Origin: JBCCQH01 sp039024435
GTDB lineage: Bacteria; Bacteroidota; Bacteroidia; J057; JADKCL01
Length of the DNA stretch: 35,437 nucleotides
Direction: 5' to 3'
Assembly (NCBI GenBank): GCA_039024435.1
Contig: JBCCQH010000081.1
Location: forward strand, 1-35,437
Notes under the pieces: model-generated
Database searches by the model: none
What the model was told of the DNA's origin: nothing
What the model saw: the letters and a program-made list of their open reading frames with translations, nothing else
Position numbers and translations under genes: made by a program
Part shown: piece after piece, positions 21,891 through 29,544 of the stretch
Numbering within the stretch: position 1 is the stretch's first letter
How the letters are laid out: every line of letters begins with the position of its first letter

Positions 21891-24881
21891 TCAGCGCAGT
21901 TTCCGGGCCACTTCCGTTTCCCGATACTGCTCAATCACGTCACCGATCTTGATGTCATTGTAACCTTCGATCTGCATCCCGCATTCGTAGCCTTTCGAGA
22001 CCTCGCGGACATCGTCTTTGAAGCGCTTGAGCGATCCCAACTTGCCGTTGTAAATCACGATGCCATCGCGAATAAGGCGAATCGGGTCTTTCCGACTCAT
22101 CTTTCCGTCCAGCACGTAGCAACCGGCGATGTTGCCCACCTTGGAGATGCGGAAGACGTCGCGGATCTCGGCCGAGCCCATGATTTCTTCTTTGACATCC
22201 GGAGAGAGCAGACCTTCGAGAGCATCCTTGACTTCATTGATCGCGTCGTAGATGACACTGTACAGGCGGATGTCGATGCCTTCATTTTCCGCTGTTTTGC
22301 GGGCATTGATGCTCGGACGGACCTGGAAACCGATGATGATCGCATCGGAGGCGGAGGCCAGCAGTACATCCGCTTCGCTGATCTGACCGACCGCTTTGTG
22401 GATGACATTGACCTGGACTTCGTCCACCGAGAGGCGCAACAACGAATCGGAAAGGGCTTCTACCGAACCGTCCACGTCGCCCTTGACGATGATGTTCAAT
22501 TCTTTGAAGTCGCCCAATGCACGGCGGCGGGCCAATTCTTCCAGCGTAGGCCGCGTGTTTTTGCGCAATGATTGCTCGCGGTACAGCTCGTTTCGCCGCT
22601 GGGCGATTTCGCGCGCCTTCGAAGGATCTTCGTAGACCAGGAAACGGTCTCCGGCCTGTGGTGTACCCGAGAGGCCCAAGATCTGCACCGGGGTAGAAGG
22701 TCCGGCTTCCGAGACGCGATTGCCGCGCTCGTCCATCATGGCCCGTACCCGAGCGGAGTGGATCCCGGCGACCAGCGTATCGCCCACTTTCAAGGTACCA
22801 TCCTGAACCAGGATCGTAGCGACAACACCACGGCCCTTGTCGAGCCTTGCTTCAATCACGGTTCCCCGGGCCGGTTTTTCCGGATTTGCCTTGAGTTCCA
22901 TCAGTTCGGCCTCGGCGAGCACCTTTTCCAGGAGATCGTCGATTCCCTGTCCCGTCTTAGCTGAGATTTCCTGGGCTTGGTAGTCACCTCCCCAGTCCTC
23001 CAGTAAGATGTTCATTTCGGAAAGTTGGGTCCGGATACGATCCGGATCGGCTCCCGGCTTATCGACCTTGTTCAAGGCGAAGATCATGGAAACATCCGCC
23101 GACTTGGAGTGATTGATGGCCTCCTTCGTTTGGGGCATCACGCTGTCATCCGCCGCGACCACGATGATGGCCAGGTCGGTGACTTTCGCGCCTCGGGCCC
23201 GCATTGCGGTAAATGCTTCGTGACCCGGAGTATCGAGAAAGCAAATGCTGCGGTCCGCGTCCAGTTCCACTTCATAAGCGCCGATGTGCTGCGTAATACC
23301 ACCGGCCTCACCGGCAACTATGTTGGCGCTGCGGATGTAGTCGAGCAAAGACGTCTTCCCGTGGTCGACGTGGCCCATTACCGTGACGATCGGAGGACGC
23401 TCCTCCATCAAGGCGGGATCCTCCTCAACTTCCATCGCTTCTTCGAAATCCTTCTCCGCAAGGTCGACGAATTCCACACCGTAGCCGTATTCTTCCGCCA
23501 AAAGCTGAATCACGTCGGCTTCGAGGCGCTGGTTGATTGAAACGAACAAGCCGAGCTCCATACACTTGGTGATGATCTCGGTCACCGCCACGTTCATGAG
23601 GTCCGCGAGGTCATTGGCAGTGATGAACTCCGTTACCTCGAGGTTGCGCGCGTGCGCCATTTGCTGCATCAACTCCTTGTCGCGCTTGTCGCGGTGGGCT
23701 TCCCGCTTGCTGCGGCGATATCCCCGACCGCGGCCGGAAGGCTTCTTCTTATTGAGGTCCGCCAGCGTATTCTTGATGATTTCGCTGATTTCCTTGTCGG
23801 ACTGCTCTTCCTTCTTTTTGCCGCCTCCGGTGTTGCCACCACGCCGGCGATTGTTGTCGCCTCCGCGGTTGTTATTGTTGTTGCCACTGGAAACGGTGGT
23901 TCCCGTGGTAGACTTGCGTTTGCGCCGACGCTTGCGCTTGCGCTTGGCGCCATCCCCCTCGGTTTTTTCCGCCGTGGTACCACTTTTTTCGTCTTTTTTG
24001 GCCCCACCGCGCTTGCGGTCCGGTCCCAGATCCATTTTTCCGAGGATCTTCAAGCCGCCCAGCGTCTTGGCCTGATCGGCGGCGCGGATGACCTTGGGTT
24101 CGACCGCCTTATTGTCCTCTGGTTTCTTTTCCTCTGGGGAATTGGCCGGGGGATCTACCTTGGCGGCAGGCTTTTGCGGAGTGGGCGGTTGGAGATTGCC
24201 TTCCCGCTCTTTGCGCAAAGATGACTTGGACGGACCATCGGCAGCCGGCGGTTGATTTACCACCGGTTTATTTTGCACCGGAGTTTCCGGCTTTTTGGTC
24301 GGAGGAGCCTTCGTTTCGGCGGCCGGACTCACCGGCGCCTTTGTTTCAGGCTTGGATGCCGGCTTGACCGGATCGGGCTTCTTCGCCACCGGAGATTTCT
24401 TGTCTTCCGGTTTGGACCTTGAACGGCCTTTTTTGCGGTCAAATTGCGAGAGATCAATTTTGCCCAGCACTTTTGTCGAGAAACGATTGTCCTTTTTGGA
24501 AGGTTCGGCCGGAGCTTTTGCCTCAGGCTTCGTTTCCGATTCTTTGCGGGGCGCCGGCTTGCTTTTGTCCCGGTCCAGTGCTCCCTCACGGATATCAGCC
24601 GCGGTGAGAATCTTCTCCTCCTGTTCCTCAACTTCAGGTTCTTCGCTGCGGAGCCGCTTTTCCTGTTTGGCCACTTTGATCTGCTCCGCTTTCTTTTTCA
24701 GAATCTTTTCCGAAGCAAAGTCTTTCAGAAGAATCATGTACATTTCCTCCGAAAGCTTCTCATTCGGGGCATTGTTGACCGCAAATCCCTTGCGGGAAAG
24801 GTGTTCCACCAAGGTAGAACTCCCTGTGTTCAATTCTTTGGCTACTCTGAAGAGTCGATATTTCTTTTTCGTTTCTGCCAT
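21891..24881 (-). CDS. infB: Translation initiation factor IF-2
   Basis: 996 residues, the long form usual in Bacteroidota. The N-terminal IF2_N module (residues 6-55) reads YRLFRVAKELNTGSSTLVEH. A long charged, low-complexity linker follows (about 60-370; Lys/Pro/Ala-rich, with GNNNNNRGGDNNRRRGG). A second IF2_N-like module is next (HARNLEVTEFITANDLADLM). The GTPase domain begins near residue 500 with G1 GHVDHGKTS, GGITQHIGAYEV, G3 DTPGHEAF, G4 NKVD and G5 SAKTGQG. The C-terminal EF-Tu-like and initiator-tRNA-binding domains complete it (VLDGKMSRKDPIRLIRDG; ECGMQIEGYNDIKIGDVIE). It brings fMet-tRNA to the 30S subunit and promotes subunit joining. It is last in the operon, 27 nt after nusA, followed by a strong terminator. 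Confidence 0.98.
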   Translation of the reverse strand: MAETKKKYRLFRVAKELNTGSSTLVEHLSRKGFAVNNAPNEKLSEEMYMILLKDFASEKILKKKAEQIKVAKQEKRLRSEEPEVEEQEEKILTAADIREGALDRDKSKPAPRKESETKPEAKAPAEPSKKDNRFSTKVLGKIDLSQFDRKKGRSRSKPEDKKSPVAKKPDPVKPASKPETKAPVSPAAETKAPPTKKPETPVQNKPVVNQPPAADGPSKSSLRKEREGNLQPPTPQKPAAKVDPPANSPEEKKPEDNKAVEPKVIRAADQAKTLGGLKILGKMDLGPDRKRGGAKKDEKSGTTAEKTEGDGAKRKRKRRRKRKSTTGTTVSSGNNNNNRGGDNNRRRGGNTGGGKKKEEQSDKEISEIIKNTLADLNKKKPSGRGRGYRRSKREAHRDKRDKELMQQMAHARNLEVTEFITANDLADLMNVAVTEIITKCMELGLFVSINQRLEADVIQLLAEEYGYGVEFVDLAEKDFEEAMEVEEDPALMEERPPIVTVMGHVDHGKTSLLDYIRSANIVAGEAGGITQHIGAYEVELDADRSICFLDTPGHEAFTAMRARGAKVTDLAIIVVAADDSVMPQTKEAINHSKSADVSMIFALNKVDKPGADPDRIRTQLSEMNILLEDWGGDYQAQEISAKTGQGIDDLLEKVLAEAELMELKANPEKPARGTVIEARLDKGRGVVATILVQDGTLKVGDTLVAGIHSARVRAMMDERGNRVSEAGPSTPVQILGLSGTPQAGDRFLVYEDPSKAREIAQRRNELYREQSLRKNTRPTLEELARRRALGDFKELNIIVKGDVDGSVEALSDSLLRLSVDEVQVNVIHKAVGQISEADVLLASASDAIIIGFQVRPSINARKTAENEGIDIRLYSVIYDAINEVKDALEGLLSPDVKEEIMGSAEIRDVFRISKVGNIAGCYVLDGKMSRKDPIRLIRDGIVIYNGKLGSLKRFKDDVREVSKGYECGMQIEGYNDIKIGDVIEQYRETEVARKLR

Positions 24882-24908
24882 ATAGGATCTAAGATCACCA
24901 AATATTTT

Positions 24909-26165
24909 TTAGTCTTCAAATTCTGAACGCAGAACATCCATCACTTCAATGATGGTCTCGCGGTCCAGATCAGTACGCCGCTCCAGATCATCCACCGAAA
25001 GTTCCAATACGGCCTTTGCGGTGTCGCAGCCGGTGGCTTTCATTTCGGCAATGATCCACTCGTCGATTTCGTCGACGAATTCGTCCAGGTCCACGTCTTC
25101 TTCGTCATGTTCCATCTCACGGAACACGTCGATCTCGTATCCGGTCAGGCGGCTGGCCAACTTGATGTTTTGCCCACTCTTGCCGATGGCAAGTGACACC
25201 TGGTCCGGTTTGAGGAAGACCTGCGCTTTTCGATTGCTGTCGTCCAGCTTGATGCTGCTGATTTTAGCCGGGCTGAGTGCCCGCTGGATGTACAGCAATT
25301 CGTTGCTGGTATAATTGATTACGTCAATGTTCTCGTTGCGCAGTTCCCGGACGATGCCGTGGATCCGCGAACCTTTCATCCCCACACACGCCCCAACCGG
25401 ATCGATGCGGTCGTCGTAGCTCTCAACCGCGACTTTGGCGCGCTCACCCGGTTCCCGTACGATGCCTTTGATCGTGATCAGGCCGTCGTAGATTTCCGGG
25501 ACTTCCTGCTCAAAGAGTTTTTCCAGGAAGAGCCCAGAAGCCCGCGAGATGATGATATTTGGGTTGCCATTGCGGAATTCCACGTCCAGGATGACCGCGC
25601 GGATCGTATCGCCCTTGCGGAAGCGGTCTTTGGGAATCTGTTCCGACTTCGGCAAAATCAATTCGTTGCCTTCGTGGATGACCATGATCTCGTTGCGCCA
25701 GATTTGGTAAACTTCACCGACGATGATTTCGCCGACGAGTTCTTTGTAACGCTCGTAGATGGACATTTTTTCCAGGTCGCGGACCTTCTGCGTAAGCGTT
25801 TGCTTGGCGGTTTGCACCATTTTCCGGCCGAAATCCTTGAAGGAAATCTCATCAGCGACAAATTCGCCGACTTCGCTGTCCGGGTCTTCGGTCAATGCTT
25901 CCGAAAGGGTAATCTGGGTTGCTTCGTCTTCCACTTCACCGTCTTCTACGATTTCCCGCTCCCGGAAGGCTTGAATGTCGCCTTTGTCCACGTTGATGAT
26001 CACGTCGAAATTTTCGTCGGATCCATATTTCTTCCGGATCATGGTCCGGAATACTTCTTCCAGCACGCTCATGAGCGTGGCTCGATCAATGTTCTTGAAC
26101 CGGGCAAATTCCGCAAAGGAATCGACCAGGTTCTCTTTGGTATCTTGTACTTTCCTTCTCGCCAT
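24909..26165 (-). CDS. nusA: Transcription termination/antitermination factor NusA
   Basis: 418 residues. The N-terminal RNA-polymerase-binding domain starts with ENLVDSFAEFARFKNIDRAT and covers about residues 1-130. It is followed by an S1 domain (about 135-205; VGEIIVGEVYQIWRNEIMVI) and two KH domains with PVGACVGMKGSRIHGIVREL and QVSLAIGKSGQNIKLASRLT. An acidic C-terminal tail carries one helix-hairpin-helix-like repeat (CDTAKAVLELSVDDLERRTD). NusA slows RNA polymerase, aids hairpin termination, and takes part in antitermination of rRNA operons. The gene starts 3 nt after the rimP stop and precedes infB. Since NusA affects hairpin-dependent pausing, the hairpin in the operon leader (26710-26733) could allow feedback control. 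Confidence 0.98.
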   Translation of the reverse strand: MARRKVQDTKENLVDSFAEFARFKNIDRATLMSVLEEVFRTMIRKKYGSDENFDVIINVDKGDIQAFREREIVEDGEVEDEATQITLSEALTEDPDSEVGEFVADEISFKDFGRKMVQTAKQTLTQKVRDLEKMSIYERYKELVGEIIVGEVYQIWRNEIMVIHEGNELILPKSEQIPKDRFRKGDTIRAVILDVEFRNGNPNIIISRASGLFLEKLFEQEVPEIYDGLITIKGIVREPGERAKVAVESYDDRIDPVGACVGMKGSRIHGIVRELRNENIDVINYTSNELLYIQRALSPAKISSIKLDDSNRKAQVFLKPDQVSLAIGKSGQNIKLASRLTGYEIDVFREMEHDEEDVDLDEFVDEIDEWIIAEMKATGCDTAKAVLELSVDDLERRTDLDRETIIEVMDVLRSEFED

Positions 26166-26168
26166 TGT

Positions 26169-26699
26169 TCAATCGAATGAGATTTCTACTTTCGCCTCTT
26201 TGATCGAATCGAAGCCTATCGTGATTTCGTTGTCATCATTTGCCCCGTTTGGGGACGCTTCTTTATTTTTTTTGGCGGCGTTTTTACCGCCTTTTTTCTT
26301 CTTTTTCGGTGGCAGCTCCAATACGATCACATCTTCTTCCACCTTTTGCAGCCTTCCCTTCACCTCGGCGTCGTCCGTCAACCGCACTTTCAACTTACGC
26401 CCCACATGGCGACGAAACTGACGCCGCATGACCAGCGGACGACCCACTCCGGGAGAGCTGACTTGAAGTTCAAATGGGAAACTGAATGGGTCTTCCTCCT
26501 CAAAGTAAGCATTCAATCGCCGACTGACCCGAGCGCACTCATCGATGGTGATGCCTTCGTCGGTGTCCAACAGAATTGAAAGAACACTTCGGCGACTGGT
26601 TTTAAGCTTGATATCTACAATGTAGATGTCTGGATTGTGTTCCTCGATCAACTTTCGGATATCGGCTTCAACGCTTTCGTGACCCTGCATTTTCGTCAT
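26169..26699 (-). CDS. rimP: Ribosome maturation factor RimP
   Basis: About 176 residues from ATG 26699 (or 173 from ATG 26690, MQGHESVEAD). The N-terminal domain has DIYIVDIKL and SVLSILLDTDEGITIDECAR followed by VSRRLNAYFEEEDPFSFPFE, the standard RimP signature, and then LQVSSPGVGRPL. The C-terminal SH3-like domain (KLKVRLTDDAEVKGRLQKVE) contains a Lys-rich insertion (KKKKKGGKNAAKKNKE). RimP assists late assembly of the 30S subunit. The longer frame to 26789 would overlap the promoter and terminator-like hairpin and is rejected. It is first in the rimP-nusA-infB operon. Confidence 0.94.
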   Translation of the reverse strand: MTKMQGHESVEADIRKLIEEHNPDIYIVDIKLKTSRRSVLSILLDTDEGITIDECARVSRRLNAYFEEEDPFSFPFELQVSSPGVGRPLVMRRQFRRHVGRKLKVRLTDDAEVKGRLQKVEEDVIVLELPPKKKKKGGKNAAKKNKEASPNGANDDNEITIGFDSIKEAKVEISFD

Positions 26700-26709
26700 T
26701 GGTGCAAAT

Positions 26710-26733
26710 AAAAACAGGGAGGAAAACTCCCTG
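26710..26733 (-). terminator. Terminator-like hairpin in the rimP leader (possible attenuator)
   Basis: On the minus strand CAGGGAG (complement of 26733-26727), loop TTTTC, CTCCCTG, then TTTTTATTT. This is a perfect 7-bp stem with a T run, lying between the promoter and ATG 26699. No gene ends here on this strand, so it can only act on the operon itself. Confidence 0.75.
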
Positions 26734-26759
26734 CCGCTTCGCCATCTTTTAATTTCCCA

Positions 26760-26789
26760 CAAACATACGGCAATAATTGGACAACTCAA
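26760..26789 (-). promoter_or_regulatory. rimP-nusA-infB promoter (TTG-N19-TATGTTTG)
   Basis: Minus-strand TTG (26789-26787), 19 nt, TATGTTTG (26767-26760): a perfect consensus match. The implied start near 26753 gives a leader of about 54 nt containing the hairpin. Confidence 0.75.
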
Positions 26790-26967
26790 AATAATTGAAA
26801 CCTAAGGATTTAGGGGCTGGGAAGCTCCTAGCGGCATTTTTCCGCGGGTCCGTCACCGCATTCTTACGGGGACTGAAAAATGACCGACCGCGTGGTCAAT
26901 TCGACGGGAGGTGTGGGCAAAAATTCAATTCAGTTCTGCATTGACGTTTTTCCATCCGGGAATCCCG

Positions 26968-26975
26968 TACATTTG
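26968..26975 (+). promoter_or_regulatory. -7 element (TACATTTG) before the gene at 27012
   Basis: A perfect TAnnTTTG with a TTG 24 nt upstream (26941-26943), slightly wider than usual. It places the transcript start near 26982 and so rules against the longer frame from 26880. Confidence 0.5.
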
Positions 26976-27011
26976 CCGGGCAAATCGGGTTCACTGCCCT
27001 ACCCACCAGTT

Positions 27012-27329
27012 ATGGGAGACCACTCGCTCAACGATACCGCTCATCTGCTGTGCCGCCACTGGGGGCTCAATTCTGAGGAATTTTCCTCCTGGGAGTCACT
27101 GCGCCGCGCACTTTCCCTGCGGCTGGAAGCCCTGCTGGAAGATGATTTCGGTGCCCTCGTGAATGCCATGTACCGCCTGGATGTGGCAGAGGCTGCGTTT
27201 AAACAGGCACTCAACGCCGGCAATGCGGCCGAGATCGCCACGGAGCTGACCGAGATCGTCCTGCAGCGTGAATTTCAGCGCCTCGCTACCCGCCGCAAGT
27301 ACCAAGTCCACCCCAACCAGTCGCACTAA
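27012..27329 (+). CDS. Small hypothetical protein
   Basis: 105 residues from ATG 27012 (MGDHSLNDTAHLLCRHWGLN). The segment ALSLRLEALLEDDFGALVNA through VAEAAFKQALNAGNAAEIAT and ELTEIVLQREFQRLATRRKY is predicted almost wholly helical, acidic in the middle and basic at the end. There is no signal peptide or membrane segment, so it is probably cytoplasmic. I do not recognise a family. It is placed directly before the MATE exporter gene, with 4 nt between stop and the next ATG, so the two should be co-transcribed. A start further upstream (26880) would lie before the likely promoter and adds low-quality sequence. Confidence 0.65.
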   Translation: MGDHSLNDTAHLLCRHWGLNSEEFSSWESLRRALSLRLEALLEDDFGALVNAMYRLDVAEAAFKQALNAGNAAEIATELTEIVLQREFQRLATRRKYQVHPNQSH

Positions 27330-27333
27330 GGTT

Positions 27334-28713
27334 ATGCAATCGTCCAAAACCACCACCGTCCCACCGCATCCGGTGGCCAAAAGGATGCGTATGGCGACCC
27401 ACCTTAGGCATACCCTGCACCTGGCATGGCCCTCGATCCTCGGGCAGCTCGGCCACGTGATCATCGGCAATGCCGATACCATTATGATCGGTCGACTCGG
27501 TTCCACCGAACTCGCCGCGGCAACCCTCGCCAATGCCATCTTTTACTTGCCCATCCTCATTGGCTTTGGGGTCTGCGTGGCCATTTCCCCGATCACCTCG
27601 CAGGCCATCGGTGCGGATCGGCCCCAGGAAGAGATCGGACGCATCCTCCACCAAGGGGTTCTGTTCTCGCTTTACCTCGGGATCGTGCTCGCCCTAGCCC
27701 TGGTCGGGATGACCTTGCTCTTTCCCTATCTGGGTCAGGATCCGGAAGTGGTGGGTCCGGCGGCGGAGTACCTGCTGATCCTGACAATTTCAACCTTTCC
27801 CTTCCTCTTCTTCTTGACCTACAAACACTTCATCGAAGGCTACGAACTGATGCTGCCGGGCATGGTCATCATGGGCTTCATGGTCGTGCTCAACATCTTC
27901 CTCAACTGGCTTTTCATTTACGGGAATTGGGGCATGCCTGCTTTGGGCCTGAACGGGGCTGGCTGGGCGACGCTGGCGTCGCGGATCGTAGGCACCGTGA
28001 TCCTGGTGGCCTACGTCCACAGGAATCCGCGGTTTCGGGGATTTGGGTACTTCCGCCAATTCTGGCGGCACAGTCGGACGCATTTGCAGAAGATCGCCCG
28101 CATTGGGTTGCCGAGTGGCATGATGTACTTTTTTGAGTCCGGAGCGTTTACCGCGGCGGTGATTCTGGCGGGGCGCATCGGGAAAGATCCCCAATCCGCC
28201 CACCAGGTTGCGATTCAGGTTGCCGCCTTGGCCTTTATGTTTTATTTGGGGTTGGCGCATGCATCGGGCATTCGGGTGGGCCATGCGCTGGGCCGGGGTG
28301 ACCGACCCGAGATGCGGCGGGCGGGCCTTGCCGGATTGATTGCCGGATTGGGCTGCGTTGCCCTGTTCGTGACATTGATGACTTCCCTGAGTGAAGTCAT
28401 TCCCGGGTGGTACATCCAGGATGAGAAGGTGATCGCCATCGCCATCCCGTTGTTGCTGATCGCGGCCCTGTTCCAGCTATTTGACGGCATCCAAGGCATC
28501 AGTGCGGGCATCCTGCGGGGCATGTCGGACGTGCGCATCCCGACGGGCATCACGTTTGTGGCGTATTGGGCGATTGGGATTCCGGGGGCTTGGTTTCTGG
28601 GCGAATACCTCAACTGGGGCATCAGCGGGATCTGGTACGGGCTGACCATCGGGCTGCTGTTCTCGGCGGTGGCCTTGACGCTGCGGTTTTTGTATTTGTC
28701 GCGGATAAAATAA
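27334..28713 (+). CDS. MATE-family (NorM-like) multidrug/cation exporter
   Basis: About 459 residues with twelve hydrophobic segments. The first MATE repeat opens with LHLAWPSILGQLGHVIIGNA and ADTIMIGRLGSTELAAATLA, the usual DxxmiG(r/h)lG..elAA signature; the second includes GLPSGMMYFFESGAFTAAVI. Such transporters expel cationic drugs or metabolites using Na+ or H+ gradients across the inner membrane. ATG 27334 follows the preceding stop by 4 nt; ATG 27391 (MATHLRHTL) is possible. The N-terminal 20 residues are hydrophilic. No regulator gene lies beside it. The 172 nt between its stop and the next start hold no clear terminator. Confidence 0.93.
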   Translation: MQSSKTTTVPPHPVAKRMRMATHLRHTLHLAWPSILGQLGHVIIGNADTIMIGRLGSTELAAATLANAIFYLPILIGFGVCVAISPITSQAIGADRPQEEIGRILHQGVLFSLYLGIVLALALVGMTLLFPYLGQDPEVVGPAAEYLLILTISTFPFLFFLTYKHFIEGYELMLPGMVIMGFMVVLNIFLNWLFIYGNWGMPALGLNGAGWATLASRIVGTVILVAYVHRNPRFRGFGYFRQFWRHSRTHLQKIARIGLPSGMMYFFESGAFTAAVILAGRIGKDPQSAHQVAIQVAALAFMFYLGLAHASGIRVGHALGRGDRPEMRRAGLAGLIAGLGCVALFVTLMTSLSEVIPGWYIQDEKVIAIAIPLLLIAALFQLFDGIQGISAGILRGMSDVRIPTGITFVAYWAIGIPGAWFLGEYLNWGISGIWYGLTIGLLFSAVALTLRFLYLSRIK

Positions 28714-28885
28714 TTCGGTCGGCGGCGGCGTTGATCATGCACCGGCACAATATTTGCTCTGCAATCTCCCCAACAAATATCCCAATTGGCCGACTTGCGA
28801 CGCAATGGCGGGGCTACGCAGCTCAACCTTTGATCTTCCATCCAAAATGAGGATATTTATCTTCCGCAATCTGAAAACAATCATC

Positions 28886-29464
28886 ATGAAACGTATCATA
28901 CTCCTCTTTGCTGCCTTTGCCATCGCCCTGGGCACCTACGCACAGGAAGTTGATCCTGCTACCGGCGCGGAAACTTCTCCGGCCGAAATGCAAAAGGTAC
29001 AAGGAATCGAATGGCTCACTTGGAACCAAGCCGTCGAGCGCATGGAAAAAGAGCCCCGCAAGATCATGGTCGATGTCTACACCGATTGGTGCGGTTGGTG
29101 CAAAAGAATGGACGCCAGCACGATGAAAGACCCGACCATCGTCCAGCTCGTCCAGGACCAATACTACGCGGTCAAAATGGACGGTGAGCACAAAGGAAAT
29201 ATCGATTTCAAAGGCCGAACCTACAAGTTTGTTGCGAGTGGCCGGCGCGGTTACCATGAGCTTCCCGCCGAATTGATGAACGGAAAAATGAGCTACCCGA
29301 CGCTGGTCTTCCTCGATGAGAACTACGGCATCATCCAGCCGTTGCCCGGCTACAAGGCCGCCAATCAGTTGGAGCCTATCCTCGCTTACTTCGGGGGCAA
29401 CTTCTACCAAAACACCGCTTGGGAACAATTCCAAAAGGAATACAAAAGCCCCAACGCGCAGTGA
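28886..29464 (+). CDS. Exported thioredoxin-fold protein (CGWC motif)
   Basis: A 192-residue protein with a signal peptide (MKRIILLFAAFAIALGTYAQ, cleavage after TYA-Q), so it is periplasmic. The thioredoxin-like domain has KIMVDVYTDWCGWCKRMDAS (CGWC at residues 69-72), TMKDPTIVQLVQDQYYAVKM, and the cis-Pro region MSYPTLVFLDE. This places it with the thioredoxin_7/DUF255-like group, which typically acts as a thiol-disulfide reductase or chaperone in the envelope. ATG 28886 is chosen because the upstream extension lacks a signal peptide. An 11-bp hairpin follows its stop, so it is likely monocistronic. The region upstream (28714-28885) has only weak promoter-like matches. Confidence 0.88.
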   Translation: MKRIILLFAAFAIALGTYAQEVDPATGAETSPAEMQKVQGIEWLTWNQAVERMEKEPRKIMVDVYTDWCGWCKRMDASTMKDPTIVQLVQDQYYAVKMDGEHKGNIDFKGRTYKFVASGRRGYHELPAELMNGKMSYPTLVFLDENYGIIQPLPGYKAANQLEPILAYFGGNFYQNTAWEQFQKEYKSPNAQ

Positions 29465-29478
29465 TTTAAATATTGATT

Positions 29479-29519
29479 GCGGCTCCCGGGATTCGGCAAT
29501 TCCGGGAGCCGCTGTTTTG
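29479..29519 (+). terminator. Intrinsic terminator after the thioredoxin-fold gene
   Basis: GCGGCTCCCGG (29479-29489) pairs perfectly with CCGGGAGCCGC (29502-29512) over a 12-nt loop and is followed by TGTTTTG. It lies between this gene and topB. Confidence 0.8.
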
Positions 29520-29544
29520 CTCCTACTCCCATCTGCTTCCTTCC

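Noticed and set aside
26880..27011. N-terminal extension of the 27012 gene
   Set aside because: It lies upstream of and across a perfect -7 promoter element, and its residues are low in helical or domain character.
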